Below are positions 20,911 through 32,171 of a DNA stretch of 64,000 nt, one piece after another (the first letter of the stretch is position 1; each line of letters begins with the position of its first letter). The stretch lies in contig CM066033.1 of the NCBI GenBank assembly GCA_033557465.1, positions 14,261,080 to 14,325,079 on the forward strand, given 5' to 3'. The notes beneath the pieces are model-generated. The model worked only from the letters and a program-made list of their open reading frames with translations, made no database searches and was not told where the DNA came from. The stretch comes from Ichthyophis bannanicus. Its lineage: Eukaryota > Chordata > Amphibia > Gymnophiona > Ichthyophiidae. Both the position numbers and the translations under genes were made by a program.

Positions 20911-22106
20911 TCAATAGATGGAATCGACCCGCTTGCTTAGAACCGGCATCAAGGCTAGCGCCTCCCACATGAAGAAGAGCAACCGCTCCAGCATCAGAGG
21001 AACCGGGACAGTAAAGACCTCCTTTGGAGGAGAGTCATACTGCAGAGCCTCAAGCTCCTCGGCTCGAGGCTCCTCCTCAGGGTCCGCAGGGAATGCCAAT
21101 GCTTTGGCCATGTCCCTTACAAAATCCGAGAACCGGGTATCCTCCGGGGGGGGGACCTTGTCCAAGGCTCGGATCCTGGTGAGTCCGAAGGGACGCACCG
21201 AGTCCAGAAGGTGTCAGAGAACTCCTCCGTTTCCCACACCGATTCCTCCAAAGAGGAATTGAGCGGCTCCGAGTGGGCGGGCACCAACACCATCTGCCCC
21301 GACGCCGAGGGTACCGGCGTCGACAACCTCGGTCCCGAATGGGAGGCCGAGGGTGGCCTTGGCTGAGGATTGACTCGAGTTCGCATGGTCTTGAGGATCG
21401 GCTCGGCCTCCGGGGTCGACTTGGACATCGATGTCCCGGTAGTCAGGGCAGATGCGCCAGTGAGACCGGCGATCAGCACCCGCTGCTGTTCCATGAAGGC
21501 AGACAATCTGCTCTCCAAGGCTGTCAACCTGAGTCAGAGCTCAGGAGACCCAGCAGCCTCCGACTCGGGCCCCGATGGCATCGGGCCTGAAGTCGGCTCC
21601 CCGGAGGAAAGTCCACGAGGACTACAGTACTCACGTGACTCGGGGCCTCCGACTCTACACGAGGATGCTTTGCAGGCCTCTCCGACTCCGAAGACCCGGG
21701 ACGGCGATCGGGGCTATGCGACCTGGCCCTCGAGGAGCCAAGAGCTCCACCGATGCCGCCCTCGCGGGTTTCTTCTTCCTTCGATGCTCCCTCGGGGGGA
21801 CTCCCTTTCAGAGGAGCCTCGACGATGCTCGGGGTCAGACTCCCGAGATGTCGAGGCCTCTGACGAAGTCCAGACCCGTCCAGAGGCAGAGTCGGAGAAG
21901 ATCCTCTCACGCTGGTGCTGAAGGCTCCGTAATGCCTTGGAAGACATTTTGCCACAGGGGCTACAGACCGTAGAATCATGGTCTGGCCCCAGGCACCGGA
22001 GGCAGCAGTCATGTGTGTCGGTGAGAGACATGAGTTTCTTGCACCGATCACACTTTTTAAAGCCACTGGCAGCCATCGGGGGAAAAAGGGCCCTTGCAAG
22101 ATCCAA
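20911..22106 (-). pseudogene. DIRS gag N-terminal and middle region
   Basis: 22106-21714 starts with a cysteine/histidine cluster, 'KKCDRCKKLMSLTDTHDCC', then 'RCLGPDHDSTVCSPC', the zinc-binding N-terminus shared by DIRS gags (also seen at 59880-59990), and then a serine/arginine-rich stretch. 21527-21117 and 21198-20911 continue in other frames with 'TRFSDFVRDMAKAL'. There are at least two frame changes and a stop before the RT frame. It would be the structural protein of the particle. Confidence 0.75.
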
Positions 22107-22587
22107 AAATTGGGCTGCCAGGGAAAAGAAAAAAGGCGCAAATGCAGTCTAAGGACAAAAACCGAAAAGAGAGATCCGGGCTCGGCACCAGTGTAGAGAG
22201 TCCAGGCAGGAAAGGAACCGATGTCGAACCGAAGAAAAAACTCGACTCAACGCAGAAAAATCAACTTTTTTCACGGGTGATAAGGACAGGCGTCCATAGG
22301 GCTCTGCGGAAAAAAGAAGACTGAGCAAGATGGCACCTTTGGGCGGGAAGGAGACCGCGCATACGTGCCTGCATTCCAAAAGGCTTTCTTTGAAAGCTGG
22401 GGAAATGCTCCGCATGGGGGCTCTGTCGACGCCGACGTCACCCATATGTGAGGACTGACTTCCTGCTTGGTCCTGGAGAATAAAAATATCTTAATCTCTC
22501 TCCTATAAGTCAATAGATTTCTCTCATCATGAAGGAATAAAGTCCCTTCCTCAAGTCTTGCTGCGCACCTTCACATGGTGATCCCGT

Positions 22588-22900
22588 TGTATTTATTTAT
22601 TTATTTATATTTATTTGGTTTTATATTGCACTATTTATGATCAGCATGGTTTACAAAATAACAACATATTACAAGGAACATTTTCCATTGAACATGTGAA
22701 CAAGATATTAACATATTTACATAAATAGGTGATATACAGTAGCATGTAAGACTAGGAACTATTTACAGTCTAACAGAATCTTGAGTATGACTTTGAATTG
22801 ATGTGGTTGTATAACATCCATACTAAATCTCAGCAAGATGACACTACAATTGGAGTATGGTAGGAACAAAAAAGAAAAATACATACTGGCCACACATCAC
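22588..22900 (-). repeat. L2-like 3' end, inverted
   Basis: Starts with (TTTA)n and 'ttggttttatattgcactatttatgatcagcatggtttacaaaataac', a reversed LINE tail, then AT-rich UTR-like sequence without a coding frame. Sequence from 22900 to 23090 shows nothing recognisable. Confidence 0.5.
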
Positions 22901-24063
22901 CCAGGATAACAAGTGCACGCCCAAAGCTTACACAATAGGGCTAACGATGGTGGTAGCGATAGTGCAGACATTGCAGATGTAGATAACATCCCTGCCACAG
23001 ATAAAGGCCATGGTGAGCATATTCATGGACCCATTATGGCAGGAAATAAAACACAGAAATTGAAAAACTTAAAAGAATTAACAATGGTTCCTTAGCGTCC
23101 CTACTGTCCAGTCCTTTTCCTCTGAGTTGTGCTCCCCTTCCAGAAGCTTGGATACTGAGCCCATCATCAATTTGATGACCCTCTGATATAAATATCATTG
23201 GCACCACCCACCAGCTCCAGTAAGTTCAGTCTCCAAGCAGCTGGAGGGAGTCAGTAAGCCAGGGAACAGGGCTTACTAGAGAGACACTTAGGAACTAGAG
23301 GGGTTTAGGTTTGGGATCCTTGGTTCTGTTGTTGTTTTTTCTTTCTTTCTTCCTGTAAAGTATTTTACTTTAATTTGCTTTGTTTTAGTTTTTTTCTTTC
23401 TCCCTCAAGGAGGGAGATTCCCTCCCCCTTCCTCCCCCCTCGGGTGCCAGGGGACAGGAGGAGGCGTTCGGCGGCCCACATCAGGGGCTAGAGAGCCGGG
23501 AAGAGGGAGAAAGCAGAGGCGTCTTCTCTGCCCTGCGCTCTTCCGGAGGAAATACCGGCCGGCACGCAGAGGGAACCTGCCTTTCTGTCCACCTCACGCT
23601 GAAGCCCTAAAGGCGGATGAGCACGGGGGTGGGAAATCGCTGACGGAAAGAAGGAGCTCCAGAGCGAACAGTGAGTTCTGGTAGGCAAGGTGCGTGGCGG
23701 TGAGCATCGTGGTGTGTTGGCTGCCACACGGCTGCCGACCACATGGCTAGATGTGGCCTACTACTGCCCGGGAGTGAAAGGCAACAGCTGGAGAGCAGGT
23801 ACGCCTTTCTTTTTGCGCGCCTTCTCGGGGGCAGTTCAGTGGAAGCAGTTGGCTCGGGGGAGCTGTTCCTGAGCCCCAGTGACTTGGTTTTTTGAAGAAA
23901 AAAAAAATAAAGGGGTAGTTTTTACAGGTTTGCATATACTGTATATATCTCCTTTGCTTGGTTATTGGCAGGTATATATATATGTATAGACCTTAGGTAT
24001 CTAGGTAGAGCTGTATAGATAGATAACTGTACTTGGAAGGTTAGGGGTCTTGTTACAGATTAC

Positions 24064-25570
24064 CATGCCAGGTAGACCGCAGTGTTTGGCCAGCAGTACC
24101 CGGCAGGGAACGGTGCCTGATGCCGGTGTCTGTCGAGGCTGCGCAGCAGAGGCCGCCTCAGTTGAGCAGGAAATGTAAATGGGTATGTCCCAGGATTTGC
24201 TGGCTTCCAACTGCCAGGGCTCAGGGGATCCTCTGAAAGAAGGGCATGCGCCGTCCTCTCCTCTGCCTTTAGCTTTAGAGCTGTCGGCCCCTCCGCAGTC
24301 GCAACCCACATCCTCTACTTCCTCAGGAACACTGGAAGGAGGAGGCTGGGGAGGGTGTTTTCCCCTGAATTTGTCTTAATGCTGCATAAGGCATTTTGTT
24401 TGCATCAGCAGGTAGCGAGTGGGCTGTCAACTAAGCAGGGACGTGTGCCGGCAAGGCAGGAGGGAGTCAAGGAGCATGAGGAGGCGGTCGTTCCGCCTAA
24501 GCAAGCTAAACCTGCAAGTGAGGATATTCACCGATCCCCTCAGTCTGAGACTCTGGAGGACGAGGTCTTCGACAGAGAATTGGGGGACAATGAGGAGGAA
24601 CTCGAAGAAGGAGAGATTCCAGAAGAAGAACAGGCCCAGAGTGTTCGAGTTTTCCGTCGGGAGGAACTCCCGGTATTGATTGGCGAGTCCCTGAAAGTGT
24701 TCAATATCGCGGCGGACATTCCAGCAGACGAGGAGGTGTTGGAAGACCCGCTGCGTCAGGCGGTCAGGAAATCTCAGAAGGTTTTTCCAGTTCACCGGGT
24801 GGTTCGGCAGATGATTCAGGAGGAATGGAATCAGCCAGAGTCCGGCTTAAGGGGCGTGTGGTCTATGGCACGCTTGTACTCCTTGCCAGAGTTGGAGAAA
24901 GAGCTGCTGCTAAAGTGGATGCAGCGGTGTCTGCGGTGACAAAAAGCGATTACTATTCCAGTTGAGGGAAGTGCGGCCCTTAAGGATACCCAGGATAGGA
25001 AGCTGAATACATTGCTAAACAGGCCTTTGATGTCAGTGCCCTGGCTCTCCAGGCATCAGTGTGTGGGCCTGGGTAGCCAGGGCTTGCCTATAGTGGTCGC
25101 AGCAACTTCAAGTGGCTGGCGACCTTTCCAGAAATGCACAGGGGGAAGCAGCCAGGATTGAGTCTGGAGCGCTTACCTAGTGGATAGTCAGTACGATCTC
25201 ATTAGAAGCTTAGTGAAGAATATGGCTTCGGTGGTAGCGGCTTGTCGTTACCTTTGGCTGCGCAATTGGGGCGGCAGATGCTCTTCAAATTATGCCTCAG
25301 CAGGCTTCCCTTAAGGCAACGTTGCTTTTTGGAGAGGATCTGGATAAATTAGTGAAGAAGCTCGGCAAAACTAAGGGAGGCAGGCTCCCTGAGGATAGGC
25401 CGAAGCAGAGTCATATTCCCGCTCCCGCGTGTAGTCAGCCGCGGGAGTTTCAGAGGTTTCTTGCAGCTAGGTCGGTGCCTTTTCAGACGGGCCATTCGGC
25501 AGGGTTTCTGGGAGCAGGAAGGAGTTTTGGGGCCTCTTCCTCTGCCTCGGGTCCTAGGAAGCCACAATGA
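24064..25570 (+). pseudogene. DIRS gag
   Basis: 24355-24939 (open 194 codons) has an acidic stretch ('EEELEEGEIPEEEQ') and then the conserved block 'EDPLRQAVRKSQKVFPVHR', with 'SGLRGVWSMARLYSLPE' soon after. The same block occurs in the DIRS gag at 35239-35673. After a break, 25292-25570 carries 'ATLLFGEDLDKLVKKLGK' and a basic, serine-rich tail. The first frame near 24064-24177 probably holds the N-terminus, but its cysteine cluster is poorly kept. Several stops and frame changes. Confidence 0.75.
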
Positions 25571-25639
25571 AACAACGGGGGCCCGGGAGGGAATTCTGCC
25601 TGTGGGGAGCCAACTAAGGCAGTTTTCCTCCGCCTGAGC

Positions 25640-26150
25640 CCGGGTCACATCCAATCAGTGGGTTCTGGAGGTGGTCCGAGAAGGATATGCCCTCGAGTTT
25701 CCAAGACCAGTTCTTCCTGCGTTCGTGCAGGTCTCCTGCAGATCCCCGGCAAAGGTCGCGGCGGTGGAGGACACGCTTGCATGGGTGCTATGTTGGGGGC
25801 GGTTGTACCGGTACCCTTAGACCATTATGGTTATGGTTGATACTCCATTTATTTTGTAGTACCCAAGAAGGAGGGTTCCTTTCAGCTGATCCTCGACCTA
25901 AAATGGCTCAATCGTTGTGTTAGGGTTCCTCATTATTGCATGGAAACTCTGAAGTCCGTGATTGTGGCCGTGCGGCAGGGGAGTTTCTGACGGCTCTAGA
26001 TCTCACAGAGGCATATTTGCATAGTCCCGTACGCGAGTCGCATCAGCAGTTTCTGCGGTTTGCCATGCCAAGGGGGCATTTTCAGTTTCAAGCCTTGCCA
26101 TTCGGCCTGCGACGGCCCCGCGGACCTTTACCAAGGTGATGGTCGTGGTT
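25640..26150 (+). pseudogene. DIRS reverse transcriptase, N-terminal fragment
   Basis: In shifting frames: 'FVVPKKEGSFQLILDLK' at about 25850-25905, then motif A and following residues at 25936-26139 ('FLTALDLTEAYLHSPVRESH', 'FQFQALPFGLRRPRG'). The YLDD block and everything downstream are lost at the LINE tail. The motif A aspartate is retained. Decayed. Confidence 0.75.
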
Positions 26151-26189
26151 GCCGCGTGATTTGCTTCAAGAAAGGCTAGCACACCTTGT

Positions 26190-26450
26190 TTTATTTATTT
26201 ATTTATTTAACATTTGCTTCTATACCGCGCTATTAAAATCAGCGCGGTGTACATCAAACAAGCATACTACAATGTATACAAACAACATTGAGTTTACAAA
26301 GAACAGGAAATTGTAATAAAGACAAGGAATTTATTTATAAACAAAGCAAGGATAACTTGAAATTCACTTATTTAACTTATTTACTTATACTTATTTAGAA
26401 AGACAAATCATTCACTTATTTACCTATGATTAGTTAGAAAAGATAACTAG
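26190..26450 (-). repeat. L2-type 3' end, inverted
   Basis: (TTTA)n followed by 'taccgcgctattaaaatcagcgcggtgtacatc', the reverse complement of the L2 tail seen at 38620-38690, then AT-rich 3' UTR. It interrupts the DIRS RT. Confidence 0.75.
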
Positions 26451-27124
26451 AAAGTAAGTAATTACAGGAGAATAATACATCACTGATAGAGTTCTGAACT
26501 TCATCTCATGTCACACTTCGACTAAAGGATCCCTGATTCAGCCAGACAAGAGACTTCTCAAATCGGTGAGATTTCCAGGCAACGCGTCCGCTCCATGGAA
26601 GAGATCCCTCTGTTCCTCTCCTCTGGCTGAGAAAGGTACCCACTTTATCCTGTTGCAAAGACAACAGTTCCATCAGGTGACATACACATAATGTCGGGTC
26701 AGTTATCCATTAAACACAATCTAGACCCTGGCCAGAAGTCTGAGAATGCTCAAGGGATTGCCCGCCCCCCCCCAATGGTTTTAGAAGCTCAAAAACTCTA
26801 CAATTACAATTGAGGAATTCTTCTACATTTGCTAGGTGAATTGTTCTCCTTAATTGGTCTACATTTGCTAGAAGAATTCCTCCCATCCTGTCCTCCAGTA
26901 TCTCTCTGTAGTTATGCAAGCAGTTTCTCACCAAACTGCAAAACTGAGGTTGAATTAACCCCTAACTCACTGCTGATGCATAATCAGTAGTCAATTTAAT
27001 TCATTTGTACTACATTGGTCCTTTGACTATTGATTATGCATATAAGATATTGGCAACATAGTGGGGAATTTAGGTGGATGAAACATAGCAATGAAACTGG
27101 GTATGCATTGAATATAGCAACATA

Positions 27125-27803
27125 TTATCTGTATCTGTTTCTTGATAATAAGTCCCCAATGATCTGTCTGATGCTACCCATACTGGGCAGCCATCCAAAT
27201 ACTCCATCCCACCAATTAACATTAATATCTTGTTTGATATCTTTAGCTAGACTTTGCAAAGCTTGAATATGAGACTGAATGGAAGTAGCATGGTCAGTTA
27301 AATTAGAGCAACACATGCCTTCAAAATGTTCACATCCATAAATTGTGTTTTAAGAGTAAATAATCAATAGCTACTCGATTTTGCAAGACTGCCTTCCTAG
27401 CGCTTCTTAAATCAATAAATAATTCTTGTAAAGCAACTGAAGTGTGATTAAGACTTTTTACCATGGTGCAAGCTAAGGTGTTAATTGTACGAGTGTTATG
27501 TAAGGCTAAACCAGGCACTCCTAGAAGGGAAACGGCTGCACTGGTATATTCTGCTTTAGAAAGTAAAGTAAATTTTGAATCATAATCTGTGGGTATCATA
27601 GCTGTTATTGTTCTTCTATTTCTAATTTTAATTTTAGGAGAGGGTGGCATAATAAGTCCTAATCTACTAAGTGCACAAGGCCCCCCTGTGAGATTACCTG
27701 GAATATAGGTATAAGTGATTTTACCACAAGAAAATAACCATCCTATTGGCAGTTTAACATTTCTACTATAACTAGCTTGTAATATTGTATTATTACAACT
27801 CAA
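27125..27803 (-). pseudogene. Retroviral env, transmembrane-subunit remnant
   Basis: 27803-27330 ends with a glycine/alanine-containing hydrophobic stretch and then 'LQNRVAIDYLLLKH', the conserved helical (immunosuppressive-type) region of gamma-type env. The next frame (27316-27125) has a C-x6-CC motif, used for the covalent surface-transmembrane link in that env class. A frame change separates the two parts. The surface subunit is mostly absent and the membrane anchor is degraded. It cannot make a functional envelope. Confidence 0.7.
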
Positions 27804-27831
27804 TAGTGTTAGTTACATTTCTGCCACAATC

Positions 27832-28620
27832 CTATGACAGATATGGGGCTAGGTAAATATCCCTGGAGGAGTCTAGTGGGGCAGTACTGGCTACCCTGCC
27901 AAGAAAATGAGAACTGCTCCCAATTCTCCTCTGAAATTGGAATATAAAAAATGTATTAGCTAAATCTATGACAGCATACCAGGTCCCTGCATGTCTTTGA
28001 ATATTTTCAATAAGAGTAATTGTATCTGGTACAGCAGCGGTCAATGGAGGGGTATACTTATTCAATTCCCTATAATCAACCGTCATTCTCCAACTGCCAT
28101 CTGATTTCTTTACCGGCCAAACCGGATTGTTCCAGGCAGTGGTAACCGGCTTAATCACCCCCGCTTCTAGTAATTCCTGAATTGTTTCTCCTATTTCCTG
28201 ATGTCCTCCCGGGATCCTATACAGCTTCATGCTTACCATCTTAGTGGCAGGTGGCAACTTCACCGGTGGCATTTTGAGGTGTCCTACAGTAACAGGTCTA
28301 GCAGACATATATGGTTTGACACCAAATTGATATTGTTCATCATCAAGTGTCAGGGTCACCCCCTTTAATATGTCTATCCCAATTATATACTCGGGAATGG
28401 GAACAATTAACACCGAGTATTTTCTCTTAAGCAATTGACCAATTTTCATTTCCAATGTGGTTTGTACAGCATCTGTTTTCCTTCCTCCCAACCCAGTGAT
28501 TGTAACATGCTCTCCTTTGAAATGTTTTGGATTCCCATGGATTAAGGTGGCCTCCGCTCCAGTATCTACTAAGGCTCGGATCCTCTGAATGTTCTTATGT
28601 TTCCAAAAATTTCTAAATTT
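27832..28620 (-). pseudogene. ERV protease and truncated RT
   Basis: The aspartic protease signature 'ALVDTGAEATLI' lies at about 28590-28555; 'IIGIDIL' follows around 28390. RT starts about 28230, with 'NNPVWPVKKSDGSWRMTVDY' and motif A 'WYAVIDLANTFF' at about 27985-27945. The style of these blocks is that of ERV-L/spuma-related pol rather than gammaretroviruses. The frame then degenerates and ends at 27832; motif C (YxDD) is absent. Confidence 0.75.
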
Positions 28621-28809
28621 ACATGGGGTCTCATGCCTTTACGGGTCCACCCTTCAACTGGAGCTTGGCCCACTTCCTAGTTTTGAAACAAATCTTGTGC
28701 CCATGAAAGATCAGGATACAAATCAGAAGGTGGTGCTGTGGGAATAGCATTTGATCTTGCTTCTCTAATCTCACCCTCCTTTCTTTTCCCCTCATTCTTT
28801 TTCTCCTCT

Positions 28810-29543
28810 TCATTCATTCACCGCTTCTATCACATCTGATAAAGGATTCTCTGTTTGGTTTATCAGTAAAGTCATAATAACATGTTTGTAAGCTGGTGGA
28901 GCCAAACGTATAATCTTATTCCTCATTGATACAGTCATAGCACAATTCGTTAACTGATCAGCTTGCACAATAAAAATGGCAGTTTTCACGCCTTCCTCTT
29001 TAATGCGCTGAATAGTGTCGCGCAAAGCAAACCATTGTTTATCATTTGGGGGCCAATCAGCTTCGGCAGGATATTTAACGTTACATACTTCTACTGCCAG
29101 TTGAAGTAAATTAGTCATATTTTGTGCTATGTGATTACGATACTGCTCTTGTATCACAGGGTCAGAACTAATTAGACAGAATTTCTTAGCATCACCATGA
29201 TCTAGCTGTACTCCTGAAGCTCCAGTCTCATAAATACGCACCATCCAGGTAATCAGTGATTCCCCAGGCTTCTGCCTAAACCTGTCCTGGATATCATTAA
29301 TCTCTTGTTGATTAAAATCCTCCACAGTATCTAGATTAACTCCTCCAGGATTTTGAGGAGTCCTCTGCACTTTTCTCTTATAAATTGGTTGTGCTGATAG
29401 TTTTCATTCCTGACTCCTTGCTCTCCCTCAGAATTAGATGATTCAGTAGAATCCCAGATATTACCATCCCAGTCATCAGAATCCCAATTTACACCTGCTT
29501 TAGCAATAGACATGTGCACTTTCTTTTTATTTACTCTTCCCAT
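28810..29543 (-). pseudogene. ERV gag (capsid region)
   Basis: 29543-29331 gives an acidic, serine-rich start; 29370-28810 overlaps it in another frame and carries a capsid-like helical segment with 'DIQDRFRQKPGESLITWMVR', resembling the major homology region context of retroviral gag. No CCHC zinc knuckle was found. Next comes a lysine/arginine-rich stretch (28813-28631) before the protease. Fragmented by at least one frameshift. Confidence 0.6.
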
Positions 29544-29760
29544 GGCTGCTCAGTATGGGCAGCCTCAGACAGATCATTGGGGGACTTATTATCTGTATCT
29601 GTTTATTGATCATGATATGTTGCTATATTCAATGCATACCCAGTTTCATTGCTATGTTTCGTCCACCTAAATTCCCCACTATGTTGCCAATATCTTATAC
29701 CACAAAAAATTCTGAATATCCAAAAAATCCCCTAGAATCTTAAATCATCTTTTTGTCGGA
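29544..29760 (+). repeat. Inverted env tail of the same ERV
   Basis: The plus strand here matches the reverse complement of about 27030-27200: both contain the 'agacagatcattgggg' block and 'ttgctatattcaatgcataccc' followed by about 60 nearly identical bases. The plus copy keeps a hydrophobic membrane-anchor-like run that the other copy has lost. It lies head to head with gag, where a 5' LTR and leader would be expected. Confidence 0.75.
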
Positions 29761-29892
29761 GCTTGTGAGCACAGTGCTGAGAAATTTTTCAGAGCACCAC
29801 CGTGACCTCTCCTTTTATTAAATAATCTTATAAAAGTAGAATCATTAACTTAGCTGTTGCCAAAGTACTGCCAAGACGCCAGAACAGCAGAT

Positions 29893-29947
29893 GACGTGGC
29901 TCACGTTTCGGGTTTTCCTCCAATTTTTCAAGAAACCCTGCTTCAGG
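29893..29947 (-). ncRNA. Hammerhead-like motif at the Penelope 3' end
   Basis: Minus strand: CTGAAGC (consensus CUGANGA, imperfect), a stem II pairing GGGTTT with AAACCC, then GAAA, stem III CGTG-AGC-CACG, and the GTC cleavage triplet. The position, in the terminal region downstream of the GIY-YIG frame, is where Penelope hammerheads are known. Stem I pairing is not evident, so it is probably decayed. Confidence 0.5.
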
Positions 29948-30149
29948 TCCAAATAATCGGCAGTTGACAGATCTTCAGCTTGCAGACAAACGGGAATGTA
30001 ACTTGCCTTATAGTCGACGGCGTCTGACGTCTTGATGACATGAGGAGCATTCAAACCAATCTTATTCTACCTACATTGAGACCATAGGGGGACTCCCACT
30101 GCACAGAAAATCCCTCAATGGAATCACAAGGTAAAGATGAGGATCCACA

Positions 30150-31027
30150 TCAGATAATGGTATACCAGTCTATTTGGAGATTCAAACCTTTTGGGACCAC
30201 AGAATTTAATAGATAAATCCAACGCTGTTCATGCCATTGGAGCTTTTTCTCACGATCACCTCCTCTAGGTTCCGGCGGGATAAAGTCCAACACTCTCCAG
30301 CGCATAGAATCAAAAGCATGGCCCATCTTCAAACAATGTTCAACCATAGGAGCCGAAAGAGATTTTGTCCTCAACCGGGAAGCATGTTCCGAAAGTCGAA
30401 TTTTATCGCCCGTTTAGTACGGCCAATATAATAAAGGGAACAAGGACATATGATCAGATATACAACATACGCCGAGGAACAATCCGTGTGCCACCTGGTC
30501 ATATACCTACGGGACGTATGTTCATCCACCCATTCAGGGCCCTCGAGAGTCAATGAACAATATATGCAATTTCCACAGACAAAGTGGCCTTTGTCGACAT
30601 GTGACTTTAAAGGGCGATCTTCAGGCGAGGTGGTTGTCATTAGTAAATCCCGCAGGTTTGCTGTACGCGAATACGCGACTTGCAGGGTTTGATCACGAAA
30701 GCAAGTGTGTATCCCTAATATTGGCCAAAATCGATGAAGCAGACCAGTGACTTGTGTAATGTGCCTAGTATAAGGGAGAACACCCGTTATTACAGAGTCA
30801 GTTGACTTCGGTGCTGGTGGAGCATAAAGCCATTCGCGATGAAGATGTCGCACTCTCTTACACGCTTTAGAAGCCACCGCAAAGGGGTACCCCCTTTGAA
30901 GCAAGCGTGTTTTCAGTTCCCCAACATGTAGATTAAAGTCCTGTAGAGTAGAGCAATTACGTCTCAACCATAAAAACTGCCCAAAAGGTAAACCTTGTTT
31001 CAAAGCCCATGGATGGAAACTATCATA
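30150..31027 (-). pseudogene. Penelope C-terminal region with GIY-YIG nuclease
   Basis: 31003-30371 contains a linker and a cysteine-bearing block ('HFVCGNCIYCS'), followed by 'AYVVYLIICPCSLYYIGRT', the GIY-YIG-type core (here as VVY..YYIG). A one-base shift near 30390 moves the frame, after which 30374-30150 continues with 'APMVEHCLKMGHAFDSMRW' and 'EQRWIYLLNSVVPKGLN', the conserved end of Penelope proteins. Confidence 0.8.
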
Positions 31028-31552
31028 AGAACATAAGATATGCCATACTGGGTCAGACCAAGGTCCATCAAGCCCAGTATTCTGTTTCCAACAGTGGCCA
31101 ATCTAGGTCATATGTACCTAGCAGTTTCCCCAAGGGACACAGGTTCCACAATGCTTGTATTGGTTCAAGCGTTGATATCCTGGGTCCCTTCTTAATAATG
31201 GTTTATGGACCTTTCCTCCAGGAACTTGTCCAAACCTTTTTTAAATCCAGCTACACTAACAGCCTTTACTACATCCTCCGGTAACAAATTCCAGAGTTTG
31301 ATTACACGTTGAGTGAAAAAATATTTTCTTTTATAAGTCTTAAATAGTTTACCCTGTAGCTTCATTGCATGACCCCTAGTCTTTCTATATTCTGATAAGG
31401 TAAACAATTGATCTACGTTTACCCGTTCCACTCCGTTCATTAATTTATAGACTTCTATCATATCTCCCCTCAGCCGTCTCTTTTCCAGATGAAAGAGCCC
31501 TAACCTTTTTAGCCTTTCTTCATAGGAGTATCCTTCCATCCCCTTTACCATT
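31028..31552 (-). mobile_element. CR1 3' fragment inside the Penelope element
   Basis: The CR1 C-terminal frame 31551-31192 ('[20 protein letters not shown]' to 'EERSINHY') plus the 3' UTR and the TTCTTATG end at 31028. It is very similar to the end of the CR1 at 1083. Its 5' end is cut at 'VKGMEG'. Flanks share only gata. On removal, the Penelope frame reads through 'LLRYD' to 'SFHPWALKQG'. Confidence 0.85.
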
Positions 31553-32165
31553 ATCGTATCGAAGCAACGTGTTACGTTGTACCGCCTTGCGGTATAAGGT
31601 TGTCACAAACCCTTGGGGGGATAGAGAGATCAAAACATCCAAAAATTGCATAGTTCTGGGAGCTATCTGTGCTGTAAATTGAATCCTTGGCACATGTGTA
31701 TTAAGTCGCCACACAAAACTATCCAAATCAGTGCGGGTGCTAGTCCAGAGAAAAAAAGATGTCGTCCAAAAAGCGCTTCCAAAAAGGAATAAATTGAAAA
31801 GCCGGATCTGGGTACACATAAAGCCGTTCAAAATCCGCCATATAAATAGTGGCAATTGACGGGGCCACCGTAGCCCCCATTGCTATTCCGTGTACCTGCT
31901 GATAGAATGTTCCTTGGTGTAGAAAAAAGGTTTTATTCAAGACCAAGTCAAGCAGTTCCAATAAGAACAATCGCGGTATCCTATCCGGAAGAGATAGTGG
32001 ATAATCTTGCAGGCAAGTAAGCACCTCTTGTTGCTCAGTATTGGTATATAGTGCCTGTACATCTAGTGACACCAGATAAGTATAAGTGTCCACTGCCTGA
32101 CACGTTTTTAATTGACCTAAAAAATCCCCAGTATCTCTAAGGTACGAACGAACTTTTGCTGCCGC
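31553..32165 (-). pseudogene. Penelope reverse transcriptase
   Basis: 32093-31740 reads 'YLVSLDVQALYTN' (motif A aspartate), 'FYQQVHGIAMGATVAPSIAT' and 'FWKRFLDDIFF' (motif C, LDD). 31855-31553 continues in another frame with 'RIQFTAQIAPRTMQFLDVLI' and '[19 protein letters not shown]'. A frameshift lies near 31750, just after the catalytic pair. The N-terminal part is at 33697-34053 across the insertion. Confidence 0.8.
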
Positions 32166-32171
32166 AGGCTG

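Larger units (their letters stand above)
19405..22510 (-). mobile_element. DIRS retrotransposon, gag and RT half
   Basis: Minus strand, 5' end to the right. Gag (22106-20911) is followed by a long frame (20862-19405) joining the gag C-terminal region to a reverse transcriptase, cut off at 19405 by LINE tails. RNase H, recombinase and 3' repeats are missing. The GC-rich, serine/arginine-rich gag and the order match vertebrate DIRS. Right boundary approximate. Confidence 0.75.
23095..26185 (+). mobile_element. DIRS retrotransposon, plus strand, 5' half
   Basis: The terminal block at 23095-23300 is the inverse of those at 61-190 and 16040-16170. An untranslated leader with a G/C-rich part (23400-23900) follows, then gag (24064-25570) and the start of RT (to about 26150). 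At 26185 the RT is cut by an inverted LINE tail, so the 3' half is missing. It is oriented opposite to the DIRS at 19405-22510, nearly head to head. Confidence 0.75.
26450..29543 (-). mobile_element. Endogenous retrovirus with ERV-L-like pol and gamma-type env, internally deleted
   Basis: On the minus strand gag (29543-28810), protease and partial RT (28620-27832) and env (27803-27125) follow in retroviral order. About 2 kb of pol is missing: RT stops after motif A and env begins within 30 bp, so the second half of RT, RNase H and integrase are gone. No pair of LTRs is recognised. 26450-26990 may be a decayed 3' LTR, following a purine/G-run at 26761-26772. Several stops and frame changes; defective. 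Confidence 0.7.
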
